From the NCBI RefSeq assembly GCF_007997075.1, contig NZ_VORS01000001.1, positions 1 to 64,000 of the forward strand: a stretch of 64,000 nucleotides of DNA, given 5' to 3'. The notes under the pieces are model-generated. The model was not told where the DNA came from. It worked only from the letters and a program-made list of their open reading frames with translations, and made no database searches. Origin of the DNA: Polaribacter sp. IC073. GTDB taxonomy: Bacteria > Bacteroidota > Bacteroidia > Flavobacteriales > Flavobacteriaceae. A program made the translations under genes and the position numbers. Positions 54,282-63,761 of the stretch are shown piece by piece. The stretch's first letter is position 1. Every line of letters starts with the position of its first letter.

Positions 54282-54752
54282 TTATGATTTTATTAAACCT
54301 TTACCTAAATCTAGGACGAAAAATGCTAAACCAATTCCGCCTAAAATAATACTAAACCAGATTCCAGCTCCTGTTAATTTATTAATTGTAGAACCTTCTT
54401 CTCCACCTTCTAAAATAGTACCTGCGTTGTCTATGACAACGGTACTATCTGCTAAGAAATAAGAAACTATAAACAAAACACCTAAAACAGTTAAACCTAA
54501 TAAGGTTTTCTTTAAATTTTCTGGGTTTTTGAATAGACCTAACAAAGATAAAATAAGAGTTACTACTATTACTCCGTATAATAAGTACTGAGAAAAAGAA
54601 ATTAGTGGGCTAACAACACTGTTTTGTACAGCCACATCATTTTCTACAGCATCTTCACCTGCCATAAGTACTCTTACTAATAAGATTATACCTACTAAAG
54701 CGATTGCCGTCACAACATATGTGATAATTTTTGATAATTTATTATCTATCAT
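54282..54752 (-). CDS. Membrane protein between exbB and exbD
   Basis: The 156-aa protein has four predicted transmembrane helices (about 8-27, 48-68, 84-102, 130-150). It has no recognised domain. It lies 6 bp after exbB and 4 bp before exbD, so it is part of the motor operon and is a likely accessory subunit. Its family appears restricted to Bacteroidota, judging from memory. Confidence 0.75.
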   Translation of the reverse strand: MIDNKLSKIITYVVTAIALVGIILLVRVLMAGEDAVENDVAVQNSVVSPLISFSQYLLYGVIVVTLILSLLGLFKNPENLKKTLLGLTVLGVLFIVSYFLADSTVVIDNAGTILEGGEEGSTINKLTGAGIWFSIILGGIGLAFFVLDLGKGLIKS

Positions 54753-54758
54753 GATAAA

Positions 54759-55481
54759 TTATTTTTTATACTTTACTAATAAATCGATCAATTGAATAGA
54801 AGCGTCTTCCATATTATTAACGATACTATCAATTTTAGAAACGATATAATTATAGAAAACCTGTAAAATAATTGCAACAACTAAACCAAATACAGTTGTT
54901 AATAAGGCTACTTTAATACCTACTGCAACTACTCCTGGAGAAATATCATTTGCCTCTGCAATTGCATCAAACGCTCCAATCATACCAATTACAGTACCCA
55001 TAAAACCTAACATTGGTGCTAGTGCAATAAATAATGACAACCAAGAAACGTTCTTCTCTAAAAGTCCCATTTGAACTCCACCGTAAGAAACAACTGCTTT
55101 CTCAGCACTTTCTATACCTTCATCAACTCTATCTAAACCTTGATAAAAGATAGAGGCAACAGGCCCTTTTGAGTTTCTACAAACTTCTTTAGCAGCTTCT
55201 ACACCACCTGAACTTAAAGCTTCATCTACATTTGCTACTAATTTCTTAGTATTTGTAGACGCCATGTTTAAATAAATAATTCTTTCAATTGCAATTGCTA
55301 AACCTAAAATTAAGGCTACTAATACAATTCCCATAAATATTGGGCCACCTTCAATAAAACGAAGTTTTAATTCTTGGTGAAAAGTTCTTGACTCTGCTGC
55401 TGCTTCCTGTGCAAAAGTTGATTGAATAGCTCCAAAAAACATGAATCCTGTTACAGATAGGACATTTACTACTTTTTTCAT
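54759..55481 (-). CDS. exbB: ExbB/TolQ/MotA-family proton channel protein
   Basis: The 240-aa protein starts with a signal-like hydrophobic segment (MKKVVNVLSVTGFMFFGAI), followed by three transmembrane helices typical of ExbB. Helix 2-3 contains LAPMLGFMGTVIGMIGAF and VALLTTVFGLVVAI, the MotA/TolQ/ExbB signature. It builds the inner-membrane motor with the ExbD proteins encoded downstream in the same operon. Confidence 0.94.
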   Translation of the reverse strand: MKKVVNVLSVTGFMFFGAIQSTFAQEAAAESRTFHQELKLRFIEGGPIFMGIVLVALILGLAIAIERIIYLNMASTNTKKLVANVDEALSSGGVEAAKEVCRNSKGPVASIFYQGLDRVDEGIESAEKAVVSYGGVQMGLLEKNVSWLSLFIALAPMLGFMGTVIGMIGAFDAIAEANDISPGVVAVGIKVALLTTVFGLVVAIILQVFYNYIVSKIDSIVNNMEDASIQLIDLLVKYKK

Positions 55482-55515
55482 CTCTGTTATAATTAATTTT
55501 TAATAGTTAACGGGT

Positions 55516-55548
55516 TAAAGATATAAATTTTCATCTCAAATAAACAAA
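55516..55548 (-). promoter_or_regulatory. Promoter of the exbB-exbD operon
   Basis: On the minus strand TTTG (55548-55545), a 21-bp spacer and TATCTTTA (55523-55516) match the Bacteroidota promoter. The transcript would start about 28 bp before the exbB ATG. The rest of 55549-55708 is AT-rich with no other feature that I can see. Confidence 0.65.
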
Positions 55549-55708
55549 TGTTAATCAATTTTAATACTTTTTGAAACAACTTAACACTTTATTCATTTCT
55601 TAATAGAGTGGCAAGTAACAAAAAAATTGTTGCTCCTCAAAAAAAAATCAATCTATTTTACGTAAAAATAAACTTTTTTTTTAGAGTTGGGTGTTTTTGT
55701 CTAAAAAA

Positions 55709-56746
55709 TTATTTCTTACTAATTTCTCCTCGCAAAGATTTTTGAAAGTAGTATTTAAAACTCTCATCCGTTAAATCTTCGCTTAATAAATACATAAGCT
55801 TCGCAATAGCTGATTCTGTTGTAATATCTATTCCACCAATTACACCTATTGCCTTTAAACCAATACTTGTATCATAATGACCAAGAATTACGCTACCACC
55901 AGAACATTGAGTAACATTTATTATTTTAATACTTTTTTGTATTGCAGACGCTATTAAGTTTAAAAACCAAGGTTCATTTGGTGCGTTTCCGGCACCATAA
56001 GTTTCTAGAACAACACCTTTTAAATTATTGATATTTAGAATTGCCTGCACTACCTGCTCTGTTATTCCTGGGAATAATTTTAAAATAACGACGTCTGTAA
56101 CTAGTTTTTTTCTAACAATTAACGCTTCATTTCTTTTTTTAACCTCGGGTATTAAATGTTCATTGAAATTTAAATGTACACCACTTTCTGCCAATGCAGG
56201 ATAATTCATCGATGCAAACGCTTCAAATTGTTCTGCACTTATTTTTGTTGTTCTATTTGCTCTGTATAATTTGTACTCGAAATACAAACAAACTTCAGAA
56301 ATAACAGGCTTGTCGTTTTTTCTTGAAGCTGCAATTTCTATCGAGGTAATTAAGTTTTCTTTGGCGTCTGTTCTTAAGTCTCCGATGGGTAATTGAGAAC
56401 CTGTGAAAATAATAGGTTTTTGCAAATTCTCTATCATAAAACTAATAGCAGAAGACGTATAGGACATGGTGTCTGAACCTGTTAAAATTACAAAACCATC
56501 ATATGTATTGTAATTTTTTTCTATGATTTCAAGAATGTCAACATAGTATTTAGTATTCATGTTTGACGAATCTATAGGCTCTTCAAAAGAGATACTTTTT
56601 ATGTTGCATTCTAGTTGTTCTAATTCTGGAATTTTATCTATAATTTGGCTAAAATCGAACACTTTTAAAGCATTTGTTTTGTAGTCTTTTATCATACCAA
56701 TTGTACCACCAGTATAGACAATTAGAATCTTTGGTTTCTTTGTCAT
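55709..56746 (-). CDS. Type I L-asparaginase
   Basis: The 345-aa protein has both asparaginase threonine motifs: YTGGTIGM near residue 12 and VILTGSDTMSYTSSAISF near residue 82. The type I-like C-terminal region contains VVLETYGAGNAPNE and TQCSGGSVILGHYD. It lacks a signal peptide, so it is cytoplasmic and hydrolyses asparagine to aspartate and ammonia. It is monocistronic and divergent from the zinc metallopeptidase gene. Confidence 0.94.
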   Translation of the reverse strand: MTKKPKILIVYTGGTIGMIKDYKTNALKVFDFSQIIDKIPELEQLECNIKSISFEEPIDSSNMNTKYYVDILEIIEKNYNTYDGFVILTGSDTMSYTSSAISFMIENLQKPIIFTGSQLPIGDLRTDAKENLITSIEIAASRKNDKPVISEVCLYFEYKLYRANRTTKISAEQFEAFASMNYPALAESGVHLNFNEHLIPEVKKRNEALIVRKKLVTDVVILKLFPGITEQVVQAILNINNLKGVVLETYGAGNAPNEPWFLNLIASAIQKSIKIINVTQCSGGSVILGHYDTSIGLKAIGVIGGIDITTESAIAKLMYLLSEDLTDESFKYYFQKSLRGEISKK

Positions 56747-56840
56747 TTTGTCATTTTTATACTCCGAATTAAAATTGGAATACTTTATGATGTAAATCTA
56801 TCAAACAAAAATGATATATAATTTTAAAACTGTATAAATT

Positions 56841-57539
56841 ATGATAGGATTCTATATTTTGATTGGCGCAATCTCTTTAGTAAGTTGGCTAATTAGTAAA
56901 AAATTAAAGGATAAGTTTAAAAAATACTCTAAAGTTCAGCTTAGAAATGGAATGAGTGGTGCAGAAATTGCCGAAAAAATGCTTGCAGATCATGGTCTTT
57001 TGGATGTAAAAGTAATTTCTACTCCAGGTATGTTAACAGATCATTACAATCCGCAAAACAAAACAGTAAACCTTAGTGAAGGTGTTTATAACCAAAGAAA
57101 CGCGTCTGCTGCAGCTGTGGCAGCACATGAATGTGGGCATGCTGTGCAACATGCAGAAGCGTATAGCTATTTAACAATGCGCTCTCAATTAGTGCCCATT
57201 GTTAGCGTAACTTCTAAGTTTTCTCAATGGTTGGTATTTGGTGGGTTAATTTTAGGTGCGGCTTCTGGGGCTGCTGGCATTGGTTTCTATATTGCAGTTG
57301 CGGGTTTAATTTTTATGGGTTTTGCTACGCTTTTTAGCTTTATTACTTTGCCCGTAGAATATGACGCTAGTAACAGGGCTTTAGCTTGGTTGAAAAACAA
57401 AAATATGGTTTCTCAAGAAGAGTTGGCTGGTGCAACTGATGCTTTAACATGGGCTGCAAGAACATATTTGGTTGCTGCTTTAGGTTCTTTAGCAATGCTA
57501 TTGTATTGGGGATTACAGATTTTAGGAGGAAGAGACTAG
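56841..57539 (+). CDS. Zinc metallopeptidase, YugP-like membrane protein
   Basis: The 232-aa protein has an N-terminal transmembrane helix, a zinc motif H96-E-C-G-H100 (AAHECGHAVQHAEAY), and two or three C-terminal helices. It matches the neutral zinc metallopeptidase family DUF (YugP-like). The segment LPVEYDASNRALAWL is also typical of the family. The substrate is unknown. A terminator follows at 57565-57594. Confidence 0.9.
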   Translation: MIGFYILIGAISLVSWLISKKLKDKFKKYSKVQLRNGMSGAEIAEKMLADHGLLDVKVISTPGMLTDHYNPQNKTVNLSEGVYNQRNASAAAVAAHECGHAVQHAEAYSYLTMRSQLVPIVSVTSKFSQWLVFGGLILGAASGAAGIGFYIAVAGLIFMGFATLFSFITLPVEYDASNRALAWLKNKNMVSQEELAGATDALTWAARTYLVAALGSLAMLLYWGLQILGGRD

Positions 57540-57564
57540 TAGTACTAATCTTAAATATATATTT

Positions 57565-57594
57565 AAAATGCTTCGGATTTTTTCGAAGCATTTT
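57565..57594 (+). terminator. Terminator after the metallopeptidase gene
   Basis: The stem AAAATGCTTCG / CGAAGCATTTT (57565-57575 and 57584-57594) is followed by further T residues. Confidence 0.85.
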
Positions 57595-57683
57595 TTTTGT
57601 TATTTCTATGAAAGAATAATCTAAACTTATTTTTACATAAAGTATCTTATGCTGAGAAATAATAGAATGTAGGCAAACAAGTT

Positions 57684-57753
57684 TAGCCCTGATTGAAACG
57701 GCATCCTTTTTGTTTTTTACAAAAAGATATAGTGGAAAGCAGGAAGTAGCTTC
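57684..57753 (+). ncRNA. Flavo-1-like structured RNA motif, copy 2
   Basis: It begins TAGCCCTGATTGAAACGGC and ends GTGGAAAGCAGGAAGTAGCTTC, with an internal hairpin CTTTTTGT...ACAAAAAG. It shares both conserved ends with copy 1 at 29517-29604 while the inner hairpin differs, the pattern expected of a folded RNA under selection. Here too it lies alone between genes. Confidence 0.6.
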
Positions 57754-57756
57754 AAA

Positions 57757-57785
57757 TAAAAAACCTTCTTGATCTCTCAAAAAGG
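57757..57785 (-). terminator. Terminator of the small membrane protein gene
   Basis: On the minus strand CCTTTTTG-agagat-CAAGAAGG (one G-T pair) is followed by a T run. It lies 22 bp past the stop of the 59-aa gene. On the plus strand the same hairpin could end the adjacent Flavo-1-like RNA. Confidence 0.6.
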
Positions 57786-57806
57786 CTTTTACATTATATT
57801 ATAAAT

Positions 57807-57986
57807 CTAAGAATCTAATTGATTTTTTTCTTTTTTTTTTGGTAGCAAACCAAAAGTTAAAGAAAGTCCTAGAGCAGTTAGTAATCCTGTAATAAAATCT
57901 ACAATATCGTTTTCTAACTTAAAAATAAACAATAGACTAGCACAAAAAACCAAAAGTACAATTCCTATAATCTTATATGTATTCAT
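57807..57986 (-). CDS. Small 59-aa membrane protein
   Basis: ATG at 57986 opens MNTYKIIGIVLLVFCASLLF, followed by a second hydrophobic stretch (FITGLLTALGLSLTFGLLP) and a short basic end KKKEKNQLDS. Two transmembrane helices with a loop carrying LENDIVD are predicted. The last codons include a run of ten A and, after one G, seven A, so the C-terminus would change with slippage. No family was recognised. It lies upstream of a good hairpin, which supports expression. Confidence 0.55.
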   Translation of the reverse strand: MNTYKIIGIVLLVFCASLLFIFKLENDIVDFITGLLTALGLSLTFGLLPKKKEKNQLDS

Positions 57987-58035
57987 ATCAATATTTTAGT
58001 TTTGACTCTTGGTTCTAATGTTCTTGTTCTTTCTG

Positions 58036-59832
58036 CTAATCATTCAGCTTTAAAACGGCCATAAATGCTTCTTGTGGAATTTCTACATTACCAACCTGAC
58101 GCATTCTTTTCTTTCCTTTTTTCTGCTTTTCTAATAGTTTACGTTTTCTAGAAATATCCCCACCATAACATTTTGCGGTAACATCTTTACGCAATGCCTT
58201 TGTAGTTTCACGCGCAATAATTTTTGCACCAATTGCTGCCTGAATAGGAATATCGAACTGTTGTCTTGGTATTAATTCTTTTAGTTTTTCTACTATTTTC
58301 TTACCAATTGTAAAGGCATTATCTGCGTGTAAAAGTGCAGAAAGCGCATCTACTCCGTTGCCGTTTAATAAAATATCTACTCTTACCAACTTCGATTCTC
58401 TCATACCAATCGGAGAGTAATCGAAAGATGCATATCCTTTAGAAACCGTTTTTAAACGATCGTAAAAATCGAATACAATTTCCGCCAAAGGCATGTCGAA
58501 GGTTAATTCTACTCTTTCTGTTGTTAGGTAAGTTTGATTTACAATTTCTCCACGTTTTTCAATACACAGACTCATTACTTGTCCAACAAAATCAGATTTT
58601 GTAATAATACTTGCTTTGATAAAAGGTTCTTCTACTCTGTCTAATCTCGACGGATCTGGTAAATCTGTAGGATTATTTAAAAGTAATATTTCGTTTGGAT
58701 TCTTCTTAGTATACGCGTGGTAAGACACATTGGGAACTGTTGTAATAACAGTCATGTTAAACTCACGTTCTAAACGTTCTTGAATAATTTCCATGTGTAA
58801 CATTCCTAAGAATCCACAACGGAAACCAAAACCCAAAGCGGCAGAACTTTCTGGTACAAATACCAAAGAAGCATCATTTAATTGCAATTTCTCCATAGAA
58901 TAACGCAATTCTTCATAATCTTCTGTATCTACAGGGTAAATTCCTGCAAAAACCATTGGCTTTACGTCTTCAAACCCATCAATATTTTCTGTGGTAGGAT
59001 TTAGTGCATCTGTAATTGTATCTCCTACTTTTACTTCTTTTGCTGTCTTAATTCCTGTAATTAAATACCCAACATCACCTGTTTTTACAGATTTTCTAAC
59101 TACTTGTTCTAACTTTAAAGTACCTACTTCATCTGCAAAATATTCATTATTAGTTGCCATGAATTTAATACGTTGTCCTTTTTTGATTTCTCCGTTAAAA
59201 ACACGAAAATACGTTTCAATTCCTCTGTAAGAATTGTAAACAGAATCGAAAATTAAGGCTTGTAATGGCGCATCTGGATCTCCTTTTGGAGCAGGAATTC
59301 TAGCTATAATTGCTTCTAAAATGTTTTCAACTCCGAAACCTGTTTTTCCACTAGCGTGAATTATTTCTTCTGGATCGCAACCTAATAAGTCTACAATATC
59401 ATCTGTAACTTCTTCTGGGTTTGCAGAAGGTAAATCTACCTTATTTAAAATAGGAATGATCTCTAAATCATTATCTAAAGCCAAGTATAAGTTAGAAATT
59501 GTTTGTGCTTGTATACTTTGTGCAGCATCTACAATTAACAAAGCGCCTTCACAGGCAGCAATTGAACGAGAAACTTCGTAAGAGAAATCTACGTGACCTG
59601 GAGTATCAATTAAATTCAAAATAAACTGCTCTCCATTATGCGTATAATCCATTTGAATGGCATGCGATTTTATGGTTATTCCGCGTTCACGTTCTAAATC
59701 CATACTATCTAATAACTGATCTTTCTTTTCACGATCTGTTACAGAGCCTGTATACTCTAACAATCTATCTGCTAACGTACTTTTACCATGATCTATATGT
59801 GCGATAATGCAAAAGTTTCTAATGTTCTTCAT
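58036..59832 (-). CDS. lepA: Elongation factor 4 (back-translocase LepA)
   Basis: The start at ATG 59832 ([20 protein letters not shown]) gives 598 aa. The open frame reaches 59856, but the promoter at 59861-59890 would begin transcription around there. The GTPase motifs are G1 AHIDHGKS, G3 DTPGHVDF and G4 NKVDLPSA. The LepA C-terminal domain includes [16 protein letters not shown] and the end [25 protein letters not shown]. The protein binds stalled ribosomes and helps assembly or reverse translocation under stress. Confidence 0.96.
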   Translation of the reverse strand: MKNIRNFCIIAHIDHGKSTLADRLLEYTGSVTDREKKDQLLDSMDLERERGITIKSHAIQMDYTHNGEQFILNLIDTPGHVDFSYEVSRSIAACEGALLIVDAAQSIQAQTISNLYLALDNDLEIIPILNKVDLPSANPEEVTDDIVDLLGCDPEEIIHASGKTGFGVENILEAIIARIPAPKGDPDAPLQALIFDSVYNSYRGIETYFRVFNGEIKKGQRIKFMATNNEYFADEVGTLKLEQVVRKSVKTGDVGYLITGIKTAKEVKVGDTITDALNPTTENIDGFEDVKPMVFAGIYPVDTEDYEELRYSMEKLQLNDASLVFVPESSAALGFGFRCGFLGMLHMEIIQERLEREFNMTVITTVPNVSYHAYTKKNPNEILLLNNPTDLPDPSRLDRVEEPFIKASIITKSDFVGQVMSLCIEKRGEIVNQTYLTTERVELTFDMPLAEIVFDFYDRLKTVSKGYASFDYSPIGMRESKLVRVDILLNGNGVDALSALLHADNAFTIGKKIVEKLKELIPRQQFDIPIQAAIGAKIIARETTKALRKDVTAKCYGGDISRKRKLLEKQKKGKKRMRQVGNVEIPQEAFMAVLKLND

Positions 59833-59860
59833 ACTTCGTTTTCTAACTGCGTTCAACTTA

Positions 59861-59890
59861 CAAAGATATGTTATTTACAAACCTTGTCAA
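59861..59890 (-). promoter_or_regulatory. Promoter of lepA
   Basis: On the minus strand TTG (59890-59888), a 19-bp spacer and TATCTTTG (59868-59861) match the Bacteroidota consensus. Its position supports the lepA start at 59832. Confidence 0.75.
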
Positions 59891-59895
59891 ATAAA

Positions 59896-59924
59896 AAAAG
59901 TACAATGCCAACCATTGTACTTTT
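59896..59924 (-). terminator. Hairpin between the EF-hand gene and lepA
   Basis: The 12-bp perfect stem AAAAGTACAATG / CATTGTACTTTT has a 5-nt loop. It lies 19 bp after the EF-hand gene stop on the minus strand and just upstream of the lepA promoter. Confidence 0.8.
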
Positions 59925-59942
59925 CTTTTCGTTTTAGTAGCT

Positions 59943-60218
59943 TTACAAATCTCTTTCTAATTCTTCAATTGCGACTTTAAACTCTTCCCAATTTATGGTA
60001 TCATCACTAGACCTGTCATACCCTTTTAATAATTCTTTTGCAACAACACCTCTTATAAAACCATTGATTGCTGCGCTTTCTAACATTTTTTTTATTTCAG
60101 TTATTTTTAGTCTTCCATCTTTGTCAGAATCAAAAAAACTAAAAGCTTCTTCTGGTGAGTCAAACTGATTTGTTATTAGAATTCTAATCTTTCTTAAAAT
60201 ATTTTCTTTTGCTCCCAT
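59943..60218 (-). CDS. EF-hand domain protein
   Basis: The 91-aa protein has two EF-hand-like loops. DSDKDGRLKITE (about 29-40) is a canonical calcium-binding loop with Asp/Asp/Asp/Glu at the coordinating positions. DRSSDDTINWEE is a less perfect second loop. It has no signal peptide. Such small cytosolic EF-hand proteins are uncharacterised in flavobacteria. The 260 bp upstream (60219-60479) hold only the dusB promoter region. Confidence 0.8.
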   Translation of the reverse strand: MGAKENILRKIRILITNQFDSPEEAFSFFDSDKDGRLKITEIKKMLESAAINGFIRGVVAKELLKGYDRSSDDTINWEEFKVAIEELERDL

Positions 60219-60479
60219 AATTTAAATTATTCTTTTCACTCTGTAAGATATAATTATATTTTAAAACAGCACTACATTCAACACTTCCTTTGTACTAAAA
60301 AATAAATACATTATTAAATTGAACATGGTTATTGCCTTATAGAAAAAACTAACTTTCTTAATTTTAGACTGTTCTATGAATTGAAATAAAACACTATTCT
60401 CCTTCAAAAATTAGAAGAAAAGAACATTTTATTTCCTAGAGGTTGAAAAAACACTAATTTTGCATAAAAATAATTTACT

Positions 60480-61481
60480 TTGGTAAAAATAGGCAACATA
60501 GAATTACCTGAATTTCCACTTTTATTAGCACCGATGGAAGACGTTTCAGACCCTCCGTTTAGAGCTTTGTGCAAAGAACATGGCGCAGATGTAGTGTATA
60601 CAGAATTTATTTCTTCGGAAGGTTTAATTCGTGATGCGGCAAAAAGCGTGATGAAATTAGACATTTATGAAAAAGAACGTCCGGTAGGAATTCAGATTTT
60701 TGGTGCAAATTTAGAGTCGATGTTAAGAACGGTAGAGATTGTAGAAAAATCGAATCCAGATATTATAGACATTAATTTTGGTTGTCCTGTTAAAAAGGTA
60801 GTTTCTAAAGGTGCCGGTGCAGGAATTTTAAAAGACATCGATTTAATGGTTTCTCTTACAGAAGCTATGGTAAAACATACCAATTTACCAATTACTGTAA
60901 AAACTCGTTTGGGTTGGGATCATGATTCTATTAGAATTGTAGAGGTTGCAGAACGTTTGCAAGATGTTGGCTGTAAAGCAATTTCTATTCATGGTAGAAC
61001 ACGCGCTCAAATGTACAAAGGTGAAGCAGATTGGAGACCTATTGCAGCTGTGAAAAATAACCAAAGAATGCACATTCCTGTTTTTGGAAATGGAGATATT
61101 ACTACACCAGAAAAAGCAATGGAAATGCGAGATTCTTACGGTTTAGACGGCGCAATGATTGGTAGAGCTGCTATTGGCTATCCTTGGTTTTTTAATGAAG
61201 TAAAACACTTTTTTAAAACTGGCGAACATTTATCAAAACCAACAATTGCACAACGTGTAGAAATGGCAAGAAGGCATTTGCAAATGGCCATTGACTGGAA
61301 AGGGGAACATTTAGGAGTTGTAGAAACCAGAAGACACTATACCAATTACTTTAAAGGAATTCCGCATTTTAAAGAATATAGAATGAAAATGGTTACTTCT
61401 GACGATGCAAATGACGTTTTTACTGCTTTTAATGAAGTGGAGGCTAAATTTGGAAACACCATTATTCCACAAGAATATTAA
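60480..61481 (+). CDS. dusB: tRNA-dihydrouridine synthase
   Basis: The 333-aa flavoenzyme has the Dus motifs FPLLLAPMEDVSDPPFRALC, DIINFGCPVKKV (as DINFGCPVKKV), the proton-donor region, ISIHGRTRAQMYKGEADW and FGNGDITTPEKA. It reduces uridines in the D-loop of tRNA. The start is a TTG at 60480, chosen because family members begin VKIGNIELPEFPLLLAP and no ATG precedes it. A TAATTTTG box lies at 60455-60462. Its stop is one base from that of the convergent permease gene. Confidence 0.95.
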   Translation: MVKIGNIELPEFPLLLAPMEDVSDPPFRALCKEHGADVVYTEFISSEGLIRDAAKSVMKLDIYEKERPVGIQIFGANLESMLRTVEIVEKSNPDIIDINFGCPVKKVVSKGAGAGILKDIDLMVSLTEAMVKHTNLPITVKTRLGWDHDSIRIVEVAERLQDVGCKAISIHGRTRAQMYKGEADWRPIAAVKNNQRMHIPVFGNGDITTPEKAMEMRDSYGLDGAMIGRAAIGYPWFFNEVKHFFKTGEHLSKPTIAQRVEMARRHLQMAIDWKGEHLGVVETRRHYTNYFKGIPHFKEYRMKMVTSDDANDVFTAFNEVEAKFGNTIIPQEY

Positions 61482-61482
61482 T

Positions 61483-62685
61483 CTATTTTTCTATAAATTC
61501 TTCGGTAATTCTGCTACTTGCAATCTTCGCTGCTATAAAGCCTAAAATTGTAATTGTACAGAATACTATTAGAAGATTCATAAATCTAAACTCTACAGGG
61601 TATGCTAAATCTGGCACAATCATAAATAGCTCAAATTTCTTTTGAAGAAATACCAAAGCGATTCCTAAAAATAAACCAATACACATTCCGAAAAATGTAA
61701 GTAAGAAACCTTGAAGAATAAATATCTTCTTAATCTCTTTTATGGTTGTTCCTAAATTAAATAAGGTTTTTAAATTCTGTTTTTTATCAATAATCATCAT
61801 AATTATTGCACCAATAACATTAAATAGTGCGATAATAACAATTAATGTAAAAATTAAGTAAGACACAAAATTCTCTGTATTTATTACTTTGTAAAAAACT
61901 TCGTTTAGTTGCTCTTTTGTTTGCACTTTGAAGTCTTGCCCTAAACTGGTTTGTAATACATCTGCAACGTCATCTGAATCTTGACTATTATGCAGTTTTA
62001 ACTCAATTGCAGTTACTTCATTTTCTTTAAAACGCAATAAACCTCTGGCCTGTTCTATAGATGTAAATACATATTTACTTTCAAATTCTTCGGTTCCTAG
62101 ATAGACACCTACAATTTGTGTTTCAATTTTATAAAAAGGATTTCTAGGGTTCACAAAACCTTTACCTGGTTTCGGAATCATTATTTTTAGAGGTTCTCCG
62201 TAATTTAAAATCCCTAATGAAAGTTTGTTTGAAATTCCTCGTCCGATAACGGCAGTATTGCTAAAGTCTTTTTGCAACCAAGTACCTATACTTAAAGACG
62301 AATCTATTTTAGAAATTTTAGTGTAATTTTCTTCAACTCCTTTTATAAAGGCAATTTCTGTTTTCTCATTATATTCTAAGAAAACACGCTCTTCTATCAC
62401 TTTTGAAGTTTCTTTAATTGAGGTATTCAAAGTTAAAACCTCATGTACATCTTCTGTAATATAAAAAGATTTACCAATTGTAGTGGTAATTTTAATATCT
62501 GGATCTGAAACATCGAGTAAACTATAACTAAAAGTTCTAAGGCCAGAAAAGCCAGATAAAATTATAAACAAAGCCAAAGCCCCTACAATTACACCAAAAG
62601 AAGCAATAATAGTAATAATGTTTATCGCATTATTGCTCGTTTTAGAAAACAGGTATCTTTTAGCGATGTAGTAAGGAAAACTCAA
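61483..62685 (-). CDS. ABC transporter permease, LolE/FtsX type
   Basis: The 400-aa protein has one transmembrane helix near the N-terminus (about 22-46), a large periplasmic MacB_PCD-like domain (about 50-250) and three C-terminal helices with the FtsX domain. The start MSFPYYIAKRYLFS and LFNLGTTIKEIKKIFILQGFLL are characteristic of LolC/E proteins that extract lipoproteins for sorting to the outer membrane. No ATPase gene is adjacent. It is encoded 15 bp after rbfA. Confidence 0.88.
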   Translation of the reverse strand: MSFPYYIAKRYLFSKTSNNAINIITIIASFGVIVGALALFIILSGFSGLRTFSYSLLDVSDPDIKITTTIGKSFYITEDVHEVLTLNTSIKETSKVIEERVFLEYNEKTEIAFIKGVEENYTKISKIDSSLSIGTWLQKDFSNTAVIGRGISNKLSLGILNYGEPLKIMIPKPGKGFVNPRNPFYKIETQIVGVYLGTEEFESKYVFTSIEQARGLLRFKENEVTAIELKLHNSQDSDDVADVLQTSLGQDFKVQTKEQLNEVFYKVINTENFVSYLIFTLIVIIALFNVIGAIIMMIIDKKQNLKTLFNLGTTIKEIKKIFILQGFLLTFFGMCIGLFLGIALVFLQKKFELFMIVPDLAYPVEFRFMNLLIVFCTITILGFIAAKIASSRITEEFIEK

Positions 62686-62700
62686 AATAAAGAAACGTAT

Positions 62701-63096
62701 TTATCTTTTTTGACGTTTTGCCAAAACATCTGGGTTCTTTATAGGATCTGAATCATTCCCTTTTAATGACTTGTCAATTTCTTCTATGTAATCTAAAGTA
62801 TCATCACCAAAAAATAATAATTCTGGCATTCTTCTTAATTGATTACGCGTTCTTTTTGCCATTTCATGACGAACTAAAGGCGTATTAGATTGTATTCCTT
62901 TTACAATTTCTTCTCTATTTTCTGAAGGAAAAATACTTAAATATACTTTCGCAACTCCTAAATCTGAAGTAACATGTACTTTAGAAACAGAGATTATTAC
63001 TCCTTTCATACCATCTTGTGCCGCTTTTTGCAACACATCTACCAAATCTTTTTGTAAAACTCCTGCAATTTTACGTTGTCTGTTTGTTTCTTCCAT
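62701..63096 (-). CDS. rbfA: Ribosome-binding factor A
   Basis: The 131-aa KH-like protein has the RbfA features: TNRQRKIAGVLQKDLVDVLQK near the N-terminus, VTSDLGVAKVYLSIFP, and RRMPELLFFGDDTLDYIEEID. It acts in 30S maturation near 16S rRNA helix 1. It is the first gene of a pair with the LolE-like permease and starts 20 bp after the response regulator stop. Confidence 0.95.
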   Translation of the reverse strand: MEETNRQRKIAGVLQKDLVDVLQKAAQDGMKGVIISVSKVHVTSDLGVAKVYLSIFPSENREEIVKGIQSNTPLVRHEMAKRTRNQLRRMPELLFFGDDTLDYIEEIDKSLKGNDSDPIKNPDVLAKRQKR

Positions 63097-63116
63097 TGTG
63101 CAAATTTACAATATTT

Positions 63117-63761
63117 TTATGGAGTATAAATCTTATTTTTTATAGCATACATAACCAAACCAACTCTATTTTTTACATTCAATTTTGTAAATAAAACATC
63201 TCTGTAACCATCAATAGTTTTCGGACTTAAACACATTCTGTCTGCTACTTCTTTATAGGTTAATTCTGAACAAGCGTATCTCATAAACGTTATTTCTCTT
63301 TCTTTTAATTTAATCTCTTCTGGTTCGTGGCCAGAAAGCGATTTCATTAATAAATTTGTAACGTTTTTAGTATGATAAAAGCCATTTTCTACAATCTCTG
63401 TTAAAGCTCTTTCTAAAACTGCTTTTTCTGTATCTTTTAACAAATAACCAATGGCACCAACTTTTAACATTTTTAAAATAGTAGTATCTTCATCTTCCAC
63501 AGAAAGCGCCATAACATTAACACCTTCATGATGCTCTGAAATCCATTGTGTAGTTTCTATTCCGTTCATTATAGGCATATTGATATCCATTAAAACAACA
63601 TCTGGAATAAACTTTGCTGAAGAAGAAAACTTATCGACTAATTCCTGTCCATTTTTGCAAGTATATAACACTTTAAATTTCTCAAAAGTATTAACCATGG
63701 CAGCAATAGCCTGAGAAAGTAATGTATGATCGTCTACAATAACAACTGAATATTTTATCAT
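63117..63761 (-). CDS. NarL/FixJ-family response regulator
   Basis: The 214-aa protein has a receiver domain with the acidic pair VVIVDDH, the phosphoacceptor in DVVLMDINMPIMNG, and the Lys of LLKDTEKA. A C-terminal LuxR-type HTH follows (LKEREITFMRYACSELTYKEVADRM, SPKTIDGYR). It should bind DNA when phosphorylated by the kinase encoded directly upstream. The ATG overlaps the kinase stop codon (ATGA), so the pair is translationally coupled. The signal is unknown. Confidence 0.95.
   Translation of the reverse strand: MIKYSVVIVDDHTLLSQAIAAMVNTFEKFKVLYTCKNGQELVDKFSSSAKFIPDVVLMDINMPIMNGIETTQWISEHHEGVNVMALSVEDEDTTILKMLKVGAIGYLLKDTEKAVLERALTEIVENGFYHTKNVTNLLMKSLSGHEPEEIKLKEREITFMRYACSELTYKEVADRMCLSPKTIDGYRDVLFTKLNVKNRVGLVMYAIKNKIYTP

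Noticed and set aside
55600-55645. Hairpin AGTAACAA / TTGTTGCT downstream of asparaginase
   Set aside because: There is no T run on the gene's strand after the stem, so terminator function is not supported.
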